Positions 14,730 through 27,590 of a DNA stretch of 64,000 nt are shown here, in pieces. Within the stretch, counting starts at the first letter, position 1. Every line of letters starts with the position of its first letter. The position numbers were made by a program, and so were the translations under genes. Origin of the DNA: Seison nebaliae. Lineage: Eukaryota > Rotifera > Pararotatoria > Seisonacea > Seisonidae. The stretch covers positions 62,001 to 126,000 of the forward strand of contig JALJEE010003038.1 of assembly GCA_023231475.1 (NCBI GenBank), in the 5' to 3' direction. A model generated the notes under the pieces. The model ran no database searches, was not told the DNA's origin, and saw only the letters and a list, made by a program, of their open reading frames with translations.

Positions 14730-17375
14730 GTAAATAATATGTTTGTAAAGAGATTGTTGGTAGTACTCGAGAAAAGGCGTTTTCTAATTGAACAAATCAC
14801 TCTCCTCTTCAGTCTACTCCAAATACTTCGGTATAAATTTTTTTGGTTGTCCCTGAATATTTATCTCTTTCGATTATGATAAGTATATCGATTTTTCAGT
14901 TCTTAAAGAATTGATTAATCGTCAATTGTCATCAGTTATTCCATGCGAACAATTTAATGAGTGGCGAACCACTTTTTTTGTATATTTTTACAAAAGAAAA
15001 AAATAATCAGAACTCTCTGTCGAACGAGAGAGGCCGAGGGCCTTGAATAGACCATTCGATTATACTTCCAAATTTGCTTATGTGCCATCTTCGGCTGTTT
15101 TCCGTTCCGTTCTCCATTACTCCAAGTGATTGATAGTTCTGGTAGAGAGCGATATCATATTCTTATCATATCATTTAACTTTACCAATTGCATTTTTCTT
15201 TTGAGTAAATTGTTTTGGAGATTAATCCTTTCATCGAAAAACCTCTGGACGCTTATTTGGAATCCATTCTGGAATTACCTGGTGAGAAATAAGAATCCAT
15301 TTCCAAAATGATTATTCTTACAATACGGATAATCCAAAATCCATGATTCAATTGCCGAATGTTAACGATTGTCAAAGGTGACGAAGTAGCGATCGAATGA
15401 ACTCATTTTCATGGAACTATAACACCAATGTTTCAGAGTTATCATTTAACTCGCGTCCATTAATAAGAGTCGAATCAAATTAAATGGAACTTCTTTTTAA
15501 ATTGTTGTAAGATTAGAAATTGTTTTAATAAGATTCATGTGATGAAATGGAGAATAATTATTAGAGTTTTATCCAAAAGATTTGGATAGTTGGAAGACAG
15601 ATCGAAAGTAATGACTAACAGGTAAGGATGAGGAAGGCATAAGATAATTCAAGACAACTAAAGAATAATAGAAGTGAGATAGATAGAGTAGAATGAAATG
15701 TTGTAATTTGATTAATTTGAATGGACTGAAAAACTGCATCCGAAGGACATTAGACGCGTCCATATCTATCTGATGCAATAGATCAAGTAAGAATGCGTTC
15801 ATAAAAAAGACTAATAATAATAATGGAAATATTATTAATTATAAGAGAAGTAGTAGTAGTAAACAGAGACGAGGAGATAATGCTAACAGATAACGTACAT
15901 AATTGAATGGAACAAATAGGGAATGGATTGGGAGAAGAATATGATTGATGAGAAGAAGAAGATGATGATCATGATGATGATGAGAAGAAATGGTGGAAAT
16001 TGGAAAGGGATTGGGCTATTCTAGTGGCATATCGAATGCAGGAGCGTAAACTCATATCAGAAAAGAAATCAATATTTCGATGATACACAATTACTTCAAC
16101 ATGATTTGCTGATTAATGAAATAATTGTTGGAGAAGATTGACATAGAAGTGAGTAGAGGAAAAGAAAAAGTTTATACTAGTAATCGGTTTGTTTTTTCGG
16201 TTTGCTACCATCCAAATTCCTCCGGAGATAATCATTATCGACGAAACATAACAAAACGATGGGATGATAAAAGAGCAATTTCCATAATCATTCTTACGTT
16301 CGATTGAGTAAAGACAGAAGGAGAAATAACAGAATATTTCCGAAGTAAATTCTTTCAACTTTTATTTATTTATTTCACCTGTACCTCATTAATTGGAAAC
16401 ATTCTTTCTTATTCTAACATCCTCTACCATCATCAGCATTCACGGCGCTTATGCATATCAACATATATCCCCTCCAAACAATTCGTTTAACAACCCATCT
16501 TACGGTTTATCCGTTTAATCTCTCCCAATGTTTCCTTCACTAGTCCTCGTCCTTTCCCAATTCAACTTCAGTGAAAGTGTGGGCGAGAAGAATTGAATTT
16601 AAGACAACTTCTACTCGATGAATCAATGCCAACATGATTATTATGTTAGCTTCGTCATATTACAATTGTTCTTTCTTCTACAAATATAAGAAAACGACTA
16701 ATATCAATCGATCTACCATAACACTTTGAAACATTGGTCATCCTGGTTGGATTAAGTGTTGATGGAGAATGGACTCCTCCTCATCGTTCACCAATGGATG
16801 ATGTATTAACAACATTCTCCCAACGAAACATTGAGCAATAAAAAGATAATGTCAAAATATGTATTTCATTATAACACCAACAATCTCATAAGCAATCACA
16901 TGAATATCGATTGAAAAGAGAAATGGTCATCATAAGAACTTCTTTATAGTTCATGTTGCACGCAAATTGTGCAGTTAAAAAAACACATTTAATTGTATAT
17001 AGATATTAGTCGTATAGATTAGTACTAACTCGTTAGTATGATGACGAGGTCAGTGAAATTAGTATTCATGAATTCACTTTACTTTCCAACACTGATTCTC
17101 TCAATTGTTGGAAGGAGGAATGAAATGAATAAAAATATAGATGAAACATACGTAATAATATAAAAATTTGATAAAGATCACTTGATTTAGAAATAAAAAA
17201 AATATGTTGTCTTAACTTTCTCTATCGATCACACTCACTGGATACTTTAGTATATGAATATTATTGTTGTTATTGGCTGAATATAATTTTCCCTTATAAT
17301 CGTCAATCGTATCGCCAATTTATGAGTATCATGAGTAAATGAGTCAACTAATTTTATTTCCTTCTGACAGGTCAG
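14730..17375. other. Long intron or intergenic stretch before the Shaker core exon
   Basis: No exon recognised. It includes GAT/GAA-rich simple sequence around 15950-15990 and an acceptor-like pyrimidine tract just before 17371. Confidence 0.5.
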
Positions 17376-19582
17376 GACCACGAAGCGCCGGCACTCCCGG
17401 TGCAGGTGCATTAGGGCAACAAAGCAGTAGCGTTAACCAACAACTCGGTCCATATCAATCATCCGGTGCAGCTTCTTATCTTCCAAGCGTTGGTGCTACA
17501 ATCCCGGAAGAAACATTGGCTACATACGGAGAAGAGATTTTCGATCAATACTATGGAAGTCAAACACAAAGTCAAGAGAACGTAAGTCAATATACACAAC
17601 AACTACCTGTAAGTGGAGCATCGATATATCCAAATAATGAAGAGAATGTTAAAGGAGATCAATATACGAACTTCGACCGAACCCCACAAGAACAACAACA
17701 ATTACGTCTACAACAACAACGTCATCTGCACCATCACCATCATCATCATACACATATGTTGGGCCAGTCGGACGGCTTAGAACTGAGCGAACGTGTTGTA
17801 ATTAATGTGAGCGGATTGCGCTTCGAAACGCAACTGAAGACTTTAAGAAACTTTTCTGATACTTTATTGGGAGATCCAAAACGTCGAGTAAGATATTTCG
17901 ATCCATTAAGAAATGAATATTTCTTCGACAGGAATCGTCCAAGTTTCGATGCAATCCTTTATTACTATCAATCAAATGGAAGACTACGCAGACCAGTGAA
18001 TGTGCCAATCGATGTTTTTACGGAAGAAATAAAATTCTTTGAATTGGGAGAAGATGCTTATAATAAATTTCGAGAAGATGAAGGATTTATTAAGGAGAAG
18101 GAACGGGCACTACCTAAGAATGAAATGCAGAGAAATATTTGGTTGTTGTTCGAATATCCGGAAACGTCACATGGCGCTCGTATTGTGGCGATAGTTTCAA
18201 TATTTGTCATCATTTTATCCATCATAATATTTTGTTTGGAAACGTTGCCTGATTTCAAGAGATATAAAGTCGACTTCAATCCTTCTACCAATACGACGAT
18301 TATCGCTGAAGATGATATGCCTCAACTGAACGAACCGTTTTTTGTTATAGAGACCTGTTGTATCATCTGGTTCTCATTCGAATTGATTGTTCGATTTGCT
18401 TCATCGCCAGCCAAAATCCAATTTATTAAAAGTGTAATGAATATTATTGATGTTGTCGCTATTATTCCTTATTTCATTACACTCGGAACGGTTATCGTCG
18501 ACGAAGAGAAGTCGATGAATCAAGCAACCTCACTCGCCATCCTTCGTGTTATTCGTCTAATTCGTGTCTTCCGCATATTCAAATTAAGTCGTCATTTCAA
18601 AGGTCTCCAAATTCTCGGTCAAACGTTACGTGCAAGTATGCAAGAATTAGCTCTTCTCATTTTCTTCTTGTTTATGGGAGTAATACTCTTTTCTTCAGCT
18701 GTCTATTTTGCTGAATTGGGTTTAGAAGAATCTCATTTCAAGTCGATACCGGACGCTTTCTGGTGGGCGATGATAACGATGACAACGGTCGGTTACGGTG
18801 ATATGCATCCGATTAGTGTTTGGGGTAAAATCGTTGGAAGTGCTTGTGCTATCACTGGTGTATTGATGATAGCATTGCCCGTACCTGTAATTGTATCAAA
18901 TTTCAATTATTTCTACCATCGTGAAACGGAAGATGATCATGACAGCAAATCAGCAACATCGATTGATATGACGGTGGACGATCATGCAATAGTCGATAAC
19001 GATAATGACCAGAATGATAATACAGAAATGAGTCCCATATCGACCGATGTTCTCCCTACAATCAATTCTCTTGCAACATTACCAATTATTCCGATGAGTA
19101 AATTACCAGTTTATAGGACACCGAATAGCACCATTTCTAATGTAATCTCATTACCCTTAACTACGACAAACTTATTAACAAAAACAACAACAACAACGAC
19201 AACGATACCATCATTACAAATGACATCTAATACTTCATCTATAACGAAATCTAATTCATTTACTAAAAGTCCAAATTCATGTGAATGTGAAAAGAATTTC
19301 AGTACGACAACTATCCAAACAACAACTTCCTCAATCTCAGCGAGAAATAGTGAAAGCAAGACAATCGGACGACAATCACTTGAACCAGAAAGTTCATTAC
19401 AGCGAACACCAACAACAACGAGTATTCTGGTGGTTGGTGATTTTTCAAAGGATCGTCAAGACAAACCGAGAGATGTTGATAATCCCAATCGTGTAGCAAT
19501 GCGGGAGAAACTTCCTTTGTTAACCTTTTCCAAAGAGGAGAATGAATCAATTCTTAAAAACGCTTCAGGTTCATTTATTTAA
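17376..19582 (+). CDS. Shaker: Shaker-type (Kv1) voltage-gated potassium channel, core exon
   Basis: One uninterrupted exon encodes almost the whole channel. A Gln/His-rich N-terminal region is followed by the T1 tetramerisation domain, starting [16 protein letters not shown] and including [24 protein letters not shown] in split form. Six membrane segments follow. S4 carries regularly spaced arginines ([17 protein letters not shown]), and the pore has the selectivity filter TTVGYGDM. S6 contains the PVP gate motif and ends NFNYFYHRE. It would form tetrameric delayed-rectifier or A-type K+ channels in the plasma membrane of excitable cells. In S4-S5, [12 protein letters not shown] differs from the usual HSKGLQILGRTL. 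The C-terminus is long, Ser/Thr/Asp-rich and ends GSFI, with no TDV-type PDZ ligand. An in-frame ATG exists at 17339, but a pyrimidine tract and AG sites at 17370 and 17375 suggest the coding exon begins there, downstream of another exon. Confidence 0.95.
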
Positions 19583-19584
19583 TT

Positions 19585-19735
19585 CGTTTCTCCAATTTAA
19601 TATGAATTCATAATGACTTATTTGAACAGCTTTTCAAGAAGAACTATTCGACCAAGTAATGCTATTCGATAAAGATCGTGAACAAATGGTCAAGTCAAGT
19701 TTAAGGAAAAGCAAATAAATTTAGTCAAAAGATCA
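19585..19735 (+). repeat. Parent copy of an inverted duplication
   Basis: Starts two bases after the Shaker stop codon. Its reverse complement is found at 26767-26912, identical over more than 110 bases and differing by one indel plus a substitution near 19700. Confidence 0.9.
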
Positions 19736-20304
19736 AACAATCAACAGCAGAACGAATCAATTCATCATTATAAAAGTCGAAATAATTTCATTTAATAACA
19801 AAGATACCTTCACATACCTCAACAAAAAAAGACAAGATTAATGCATTGATAAAAACGAGATAATGCATCGATTGTCCCATTAAGTCGAAAGAATTAATGT
19901 TCTTCCAAAAAACATAGTACTTGAAATTCAATAAGAATCTGAAATATTCTCATGAATTCTCGAGAGGATAAATCGACCAATTGAACTAAATTCCATTTCG
20001 ACTGACTTAACAATCTGATGTGCAGCAAGAGAATGTCGAACATGTAACGAAATTATTGTAGTGAAGCAGAATAGATTTTTTATAATCAGAATGTTGATTA
20101 TTCAAGCACAAACTGATAAGAAATAAGAGATGCTATCTTTGGAAACAACAAAATCTTCAAACATCTGATGCTTTCGAATGATTCACGAATTTTCATTATT
20201 TTTAAATGATCATCAACCAACTATTTCATCCTCAACATAACTACTGCTCAATCATCATCAAGAGTCAAAGTTTCCATATTGAAGTGGTGAAAAATTGCTT
20301 AGAG

Positions 20305-20349
20305 CTCTTCCCTACGTCCACTGACATCAAGCGTCAGTGGTGGAAAGAG
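20305..20349 (+). other. Hairpin in the Shaker 3' region
   Basis: CCACTGAC (20318-20325) pairs perfectly with GTCAGTGG (20333-20340) around a 7-nt loop. A second outer stem, CTCTTCC with GGAAAGAG, extends it. It could be an RNA structural element; no known family is recognised. Confidence 0.5.
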
Positions 20350-21122
20350 GAAAAGGTCACTTAGTACCTATATTATGGATAAAATGAAAGTCAATATGAA
20401 GTTGGTCAGGTTTCCAATTAACAGGAATATGAAAAGGAGCCGATAGAACAAAAGAGAACTTTGAAGAAATATCGATAATCGAATTGAACATTAAAAAGTG
20501 ATCAAGCATCCCTCCGCAATTGAACTCACATATCATCCTTCAATCAATTTTTACCCGGTTCAACCCCTTTAATTGTATATCCGATGTTTCTTCTGCGTGA
20601 CAGTTGAATAATTCTTCATTCATCAATAATGTTTTTGAAATATAATGCATTTCGTCATCTTTCAAAACATTCTTTTTTTCTTTGTATAGCGTCTCATTTT
20701 ATTTCATTTTCATTTTACTTCATCTTCTTTTTTCAGACATCATTTTATGGAAATTCTTTAGAAAATTTCATATATATATATATATAATCCATTTTCACTC
20801 AACTAATTTCTGTATAAAAAACTATATATGGAACGTGTCCGCATGTGCGATCTACATCTTATCATTCATCAGTCTTCATCATCAATATTATCTGAATTAG
20901 AGAAGATTTGATTGCTAAAACGAAAATTCTTTTATAAGTAAATGAAAGTTGATAAAACAGAAAAATTTTTAGAATTCTTTAAAATACATTTTTATTCTAG
21001 GGTTAAATTCTTGTAAGATTTTCGATATAGATTTTCGATTCATAGCACACGAATGATGTTGAAACTTTTTAATTTTTTTCTTGTTCATCCATATCTAAAA
21101 ATGGAATTAGAGAGAAATTGAA

Positions 21123-21590
21123 TTAAAGTGAATTTGAATAAGAAGCAAAACGGAACCTTGGTCTGCTACTCAACTCTAACAGTTTCCTTAACTTTACCCA
21201 GTGTTCTCTTAGAAATCGCATGTCCAATCGATATCGATCAATATCTTCCTGGACAGCATTTTGGAAATTGAAATTATTCTTGTTCGATGCATCGTCCGAG
21301 ATCTTCATCTCGTTAATTGTCATTGGTGTCTTTATTGGGAATTTGGTTGATATTGTGGACTTGTGTTTATCCGAGAGCGTATTGTAGATGGGGAGAAAGT
21401 TCTCACTAAAAAAACGAATAATGGAATGGAGAAATTGAGATAAATAAATTAACTATTCATCATTTGGGACGAAGTTATCCAATGCTTTATTGATAGCATC
21501 TTGAAAGTTACATGAACCACCAGATAAAAGAGAAATGAAGAGAATTCCCAGTTGAAATGTAACGTTAATTGTTCGGTTCTTTTGGAACAT
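21123..21590 (-). CDS. Small secreted protein, two exons (139 aa)
   Basis: Exon 1 (21590..21454) begins with ATG and encodes a basic start and a clear signal peptide (LGILFISLLSGGSC). Exon 2 (21405..21123) follows a 48-nt GT-AG intron ending in a T-rich tract. The junction in phase 2 makes a Tyr codon and leaves one open frame. The mature part is hydrophilic, with little cysteine, and ends in an Arg-rich helix-like region (REHWVKLRKLLELSSR) and RPRFRFASYSNSL. I do not recognise a family. It could be a secreted factor, a venom- or gland-type peptide, or a precursor; there is no clear amidation or repeated cleavage pattern. It lies downstream of Shaker on the opposite strand. The matching phases and signal peptide are the main support. 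Confidence 0.6.
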
Positions 21591-21814
21591 TGCACTTTAA
21601 GAAAAATGTTATGGAAAATGAAAAATGATTAAATATGACTCATAATCTACAAGGAGAATGACAATCGAATTTAAATACATTCAGTTTTGTTAGGAAAAAA
21701 TAAAAAACTAATCTATCGATACAACCGACATATTTGGAAAGTGCAAATTACTTGTTTCATGATGGAAATCGTTTATATAACTTCTAATTTCGTACATTGA
21801 CATTATATTTCCGA

Positions 21815-22117
21815 TCAATCGATCGACGGCTTTATTTGAACAAAGGGAATTATACAGATCGGATTATCAATCAAGCATGTGGGTGATCGGAGAAAAACAT
21901 ATTTCACTGATAAGCAATTAGATACATTTCCTACCTTGCCTTCTAAATTAAACATATTATATTCTATAGTTGAATAGTCACGATAATAACATTGCATATG
22001 AAAAATTGTGTCGGGTGAATTTTCTTCTGGAAAGTTGCAGGACAAGGAAAAACATAAGCAGAAACAACTAATTAATTTATCAGATGCATATCTTATCCCA
22101 ATTCTACCCATATTCAT
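21815..22117 (-). CDS. Possible cysteine-rich small protein
   Basis: A 100-codon frame with eight cysteines, including a CFCLCFSLSC cluster that might follow a short signal. A donor-like GTAGGAAAT occurs within it, so the true exon could be shorter. No recognised domain; it could be chance. Listed because the neighbouring gene shows that small secreted genes occur here. Confidence 0.2.
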   Translation of the reverse strand: MNMGRIGIRYASDKLISCFCLCFSLSCNFPEENSPDTIFHMQCYYRDYSTIEYNMFNLEGKVGNVSNCLSVKYVFLRSPTCLIDNPICIIPFVQIKPSID

Positions 22118-25100
22118 CTCCCCGAAGAAATGAGTAAAATTACAAAGTGAACATTCTAAACTAATGAAGGATGGGGGAATTCTTTTCGAAAGAATATCTA
22201 TTAAACCTTTACCTTATTTCATGAACAATCATTCTTCAAAAATAACTAATAAGAGTTCTCAAAAATATCTCATATTCATCCAATATTTTTCATACTACAA
22301 TTGGCTCAAACAAAATGTATTTCCTTAAGCTTCATAATGATCCTTAATAATAAGAAAACGGAACCATGATTTCTGCATGACTTCGCAATCGATTATGGTA
22401 TGTGAATAATAACATGAATACATTCATTCTTTTTCAACATATAGTTTATTAAATTTTTTAGCAAAACCCTTTTTTTGGTTAAAAATTGTTATTTAATCTG
22501 GTTTCAATAATTTACATATATTCATCAAATTTATAACAGAAAATCTATTTCTTATTGTAAAATTTATTTTGACAATATTATCACCGTAATTTGAGTTGCA
22601 CTATAAGGTGTTTCCTTCACAAATTTATAACATTAACCAAAAAAATCAGAAAAAGTGAAAGATTTCAGAATATTTTTCTTTGTGATAAGTTCCACTTCGA
22701 AATCCATTTGATTTCCACATAAGTTGTTGAAATAAACATTTTACCAATAAATTTCAGTTACCATATTTGTGAAGAAAGAGTTGTCGAAGAAGATGTGCTT
22801 AACCACCCCCGTAAGGTGGAAACTTCAAAAATCGTGTGGAAACAATTTTATTTCTACACTTGTCAAAGACATTTATTGTCCATCACTAAAATGGATGAGA
22901 AGGCATGAGATAAAATAGTGGGAGAGTTGATGGAGAACACACCATGTCTGGTAGCGACCATAGCTCAAAAAAATGATAAATTATGTCGAAATGGCATGGT
23001 ACTTCTGGAAAATCCCATTTTTCAAATTTTTCTTATCGCTTTCACCCATTATACTATACTTTATTGACACACCTCATCTTTAAGGATTGGTTTTTGAAGA
23101 AAATTCTTCATGTATTGCAATATAGGACACAATGAACCTCCTGAAATTGATATTAAAGTAAACTATATTAAATTACACAATAAAGTTATAAATTCTATAA
23201 CTTTCCTTTAATTTTTCTTCTTAAATTATTTTCGGAAATCTATCGGTTAAATTTAAATCTAACTAACTGTAAGAAACTGACTATAAATCACCAATTTGTT
23301 ATCTAATTCTATGGTACTCTTAATCTGTAGTTTGCAGTACTAAGTATTCCATGCAATTTAAGATATTCTTATTACTTAATAAAATAACTGTGCCAAAAAC
23401 GAAACAAAATGATAAATTGCGAAGACAAATTCCGTGTTTCGATGTAACACCTACAATTAATTGTGATCTAACGGAATTATTCCTGTTGTTATCTCCCAAT
23501 ATTACGGGGGCGTTATTTCTACTCACAATAAATATTTATTTATAAATTGCGCAAATGAAAAACAAACGATTCCCGTCCTCGGCTTTATAATTTCTGAAAT
23601 AAGTTATAGAAATGATTTAATTGATTGACATATGTTAGTGGGAAGAAGATTTAGTTACTGCCATTTCAGAAAATATTTCTTTGCATATTTATCAATAGCT
23701 ATCAAAATTGAATGAAGAATCTAAACCACGAAATTTTGGAAGAAATGACAAAAAAATAAAAATAATGGGGAATGAACAAATGACTCAATGGTTAATGCAA
23801 ATTCTAATGTCCACTAAATTTTCTTTCCAATCCCTATTCAATTAAATGAACTAAAATGCATCACTTCGAACAATCATTTGACTAATACATAAATGTAATC
23901 CAATTTTAAAATATAAACTTGAAATGGAAAAAGGCATTTGGAACATTATCGGTCAATTGATGGATTGATTGCATGATTAATAACGAGCAAGAATGTCGAT
24001 GAAATAACATTATAGAAAATGAAATTATAAAACTTAACTATTGGGAACCAAATTGAATTAAACATTAAAAAACAAACAATTCTAAATTAATTGAATATCA
24101 ATACAACTAATCAATAAGAAATAAACAAACGAATTTTTTTGCATTTTATCAGAATATATTTATTTCAAATGATGATAAAAGATAATACAAAAATGTGTCT
24201 TTTTCATAATTGACAGATAAGATGAATTTGAAGGTTGTTAGATTTAATTAAATAGATATAAACTATAAGAAAATACATGGTTTAAACATCCGATTTTGTC
24301 AGTTGACATATTCCAAATCGAATAAAAGGTCGAATCAATAAATTTGAGGTTTTCGTTAAATTTATGATAATTTTCTCAATCTTGCAAAATCGAACAACAT
24401 AGAAAATACTTCATATTTTAATAAATGTATTGTTTGGCACTTCTTTATTATATCATTGTACTCTCAACACATTATCTTCCGTTTCGGATATAACTTTTCT
24501 TAAGAACATCAGTTTATAATTTTTTACATATCTTTCTTGTTGTCTAGAAGAATCAGAGAAGAATTTCAAAGAAATTTCATCAGGTCAATAACATCTATCA
24601 AATTATGAAATAGTGTAGATTGTCTTTCGTATTGTGCGAGATATAATGCGAAATAGAAAGGAAAATAAAGAATAGTGAAGATAATGAAAATGTATTTTTC
24701 TTTCTTCCCATATCACGTTCTATATTCCTATTTCCTTTGATATGATCAAATAGTGTCACGAACATGAATGAAGCATATAAGCGGTATGAGATTTTATCGA
24801 TTAATGACATTTCAATATTACATCTATATTCTTTTAATAATTAGTTTGGAATGTATATGCATTCTCCACGCACTAGATGCATTCCGAGTCCTCGAAAGCA
24901 AACTCCTGGAAGGAGAATAATATCCATTTTACTGATGTCGGACTGTTTTCAAACAGTCACGCACAAATGAAGACTGATCCGATTTAAACACGTCTTAAAT
25001 GGATTTTGTTTTTCCTCACCTTTCCTTCTTTTTTAGATTAAACAAATTTCTCTCGGTTCATATAAGTTGGTTACTTATTCATATTAACATTTCCACCGGT

Positions 25101-26766
25101 CGCCAACTAACGCCTACTAAAACGTAATTCTTTTACTGTTATTCACTTTTCCTTGAGATTGGTTGAAGTTGAAGGCGGATGCATGATTTTCGTTTTTGGT
25201 AATTAATTTATAATAAAAATTGTTCTTCGACAATGTTCCGTATAATTAAGCAGAAGATAATCCATTATTCTCTACAGTTGATGCAAACCCAAAATTAGCT
25301 AATGTTAATTCTATTTCCCAACATATACTTATGTGAAACAGCTTGAGATTAATATTTCCCCATTTCCTCCAACTCACCCAAATAATATTATTGTTCGTTA
25401 TCATTCACTTCAAGTAAACTATTACTGGAAGATGAGTGGTAACATGTTGTCTTCATCAGTACATTTCAGATTAGAAAGAATATTTGGGAATAAGTGGATT
25501 ATATATCGTATTGTGTAATAAACTCTAAGAAAATGACTGATCGAATAATTTTAGTTTGTTATTATTTATAATCCCTGAGGAATAACAAAAAACATTTTAG
25601 TTCTTACGAATTGAGAAACTAGGACTGACAATTTTTCAATGGAACAACTACGAGAAAATCGAACAACACGAAAATTAACATGCACTTCACTTAGTGGTTT
25701 AATGTAACTATTATTATTATTAAATAATATTCGACATTACTTCACCATTACTTATTCATCATATATTATACATTAACGAACTTTTTACCCATAACTGCAT
25801 AATACAATTTATTAAGCCGCCTTTCAATGCATTTCAACATCTTATCGATCATTAACGGGTCGCGAAAAACAACATTCATATTTTCTCATTAAAATCTAAT
25901 TCATCTTACCAAGTTAGTTTATGGAAACATTTCAACAAATTATATTTATAATACATATTTGAATAATAACTCTCATAATGTTGGTGCGGTTATTGGATTA
26001 AACATTTTTTAATTAGGAAAAAACTAAATTTTTATTTACACGATATGTTAACTCATCTATCAGGAGTCTCTCGTCCACCATGATGTATCATGAAAAATAA
26101 ATTAGTGAAATTTTAACCTTTAAAAACTTTAAATTAAGTTTCCGATGAATCTCTTTCAACTTAAGACACAAATTGTTTTTAACATTTTAAATCCCATTGT
26201 AAATTTGGATCATTGATAACAAATTATAATATCATAATCAATAAGTCAAAATTATAACAAGAACCAAATGTTTTAAAATCCGATATATAATTGGATAAAT
26301 TAACGTTTTAGTTTAAGGTTTAAAGTAGACGTTCTTTCAAGGAAAACTCACAAAACTGCCCATATTCCTGATTGAAATATATACATTAAAATTTTTGAGT
26401 TAATCATTCTCGTATCTATCAAACAACTATTAATATTTATTAATATTATCTATTATTAACAATAGTTTAATGTTTATAACATTTTTTCCCTATTTTCATA
26501 CAAATAAATAACTGAATAATGGAAAGATTAGAAAGTTATTTTAAGAGGTTTCTTAAAAGCATGTTAGTAATTTCATAATTTCCTATGATCATAAATGCAA
26601 GTTATTTTTAAAGAGATATGAGAATTGACCTTGATATTTAAATGAATTTGGAAAGATATAAATGATAAAGTAAAATAATTCATAAGAAATTTCTCTAATA
26701 AAATTTTTTTTTGACATGTCCAGTGAAATTATCAAATCAATTAATAATTCTGATCATGGGGTATCA
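22118..26766. other. Gene-free AT-rich stretch
   Basis: About 4.6 kb with no convincing exon. A perfect 8-bp-arm hairpin (GACTGTTT/AAACAGTC) is at 24941-24958. Short frames at 23351 and 25333 have no recognisable features. Confidence 0.4.
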
Positions 26767-26912
26767 TGATCTTTTGACTAAATTTATTTGCTTTGAACTT
26801 GACTTGACCATTTGTTCACGATCTTTATCGAATAGCATTACTTGGTCGAATAGTTCTTCTTGAAAAGCTGTTCAAATAAGTCATTATGAATTCATATTAA
26901 ATTGGAGAAACG
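26767..26912 (-). repeat. Inverted copy of the Shaker 3' flank
   Basis: The reverse complement matches 19585-19735, with more than 110 consecutive identical bases. Both ends are abrupt. The right end abuts the LINE-like remnant that follows. Confidence 0.9.
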
Positions 26913-27590
26913 TATCAATGGCTGCAAAGTCGATTAGTTCGAGATCTGTTCCTATATGTAAGAATTCATTTTTATTTCAATTACAAGTTGACTGCATCAA
27001 TAATTGTCATCATCATTCATATCAGGAATTAGAAAATGTAATTAAATCATCTGGTTCATTTGAAAAAGGCATTAAGACAAGCCATCGTTATGTAAATCGA
27101 AAAATTTTGGACCAATTCGACATTTGAAAAAAAATATGATTGTTACAAATTCAAGACATGTGCAGGAAAACTCAGATAATTCTTATATTGTGAGAAAGAG
27201 TGCAAGAAAATTATTTAGATATGCTTTCCGAGATCTTCTGAGGGAACATGAAGAAATGAAATATAGGAATCTCGTTAAAGATCTCGACACGATATAATCT
27301 CGACCAGTGAGTTACGTAACTTACGTAACAGAACCTTTCGTACAGACTGAAAATTCTCCAATCAAATTTTTCTGCACTTATTACTCTTTAAGTTCTCCTG
27401 AATCGTATGATTACGCGTCTTTGATGCTGTCAAATTTCTCTATTGATTCTTATATACCGGAAATACTGAAGAATCAGTTGGTATCTGGTAAGAATCTCAT
27501 TATCAATAACTCCTCCAAAGAGTGTTCTTTTCTATATAATTTGCCCCATGGGGATTTTATTTATTAATAAAAAAAATAAAATGAAACGGT
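26913..27590 (+). mobile_element. Composite LINE (non-LTR retrotransposon) remnant
   Basis: Broken coding pieces in one orientation. The first (26918-27127) and a second frame around 27130-27297, with VRKSARKLFRYAFRDLLREH-like sequence, resemble the linker between LINE endonuclease and reverse transcriptase. A third frame from about 27307 to 27567 ends IDSYIP...GKNLIINNSS...NLPHGDFIY, and an A-rich tail follows. The same C-terminal signature is in the remnant at 52790-53420. The reverse transcriptase core is missing, so the copy is internally deleted and 5'-truncated, with several stops. No terminal repeats are seen. Clade not assigned. Confidence 0.6.

Larger units (their letters stand above)
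19583..21122. other. Shaker 3' UTR/flank
   Basis: No coding signal. The first 150 bases recur inverted 7 kb away. A hairpin sits at 20305-20349 and a short AT microsatellite at about 20770-20786. The poly(A) site is not identified. Confidence 0.5.

Noticed and set aside
19111-19359. Minus-strand Val-rich frame inside the Shaker C-terminal tail
   Set aside because: It is the complement of Thr/Asn-rich coding sequence of the channel.
23320-23545. Overlapping frames on both strands, one with a hydrophobic C-terminus and two cysteines
   Set aside because: Considered as a second Ly6 exon, but the CC...CN end motif is absent and no partner exon was found.
24941-24958. Perfect hairpin GACTGTTT/AAACAGTC considered as a histone-type 3' stem-loop
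   Set aside because: Stem and loop do not match the histone consensus and no histone gene is near.
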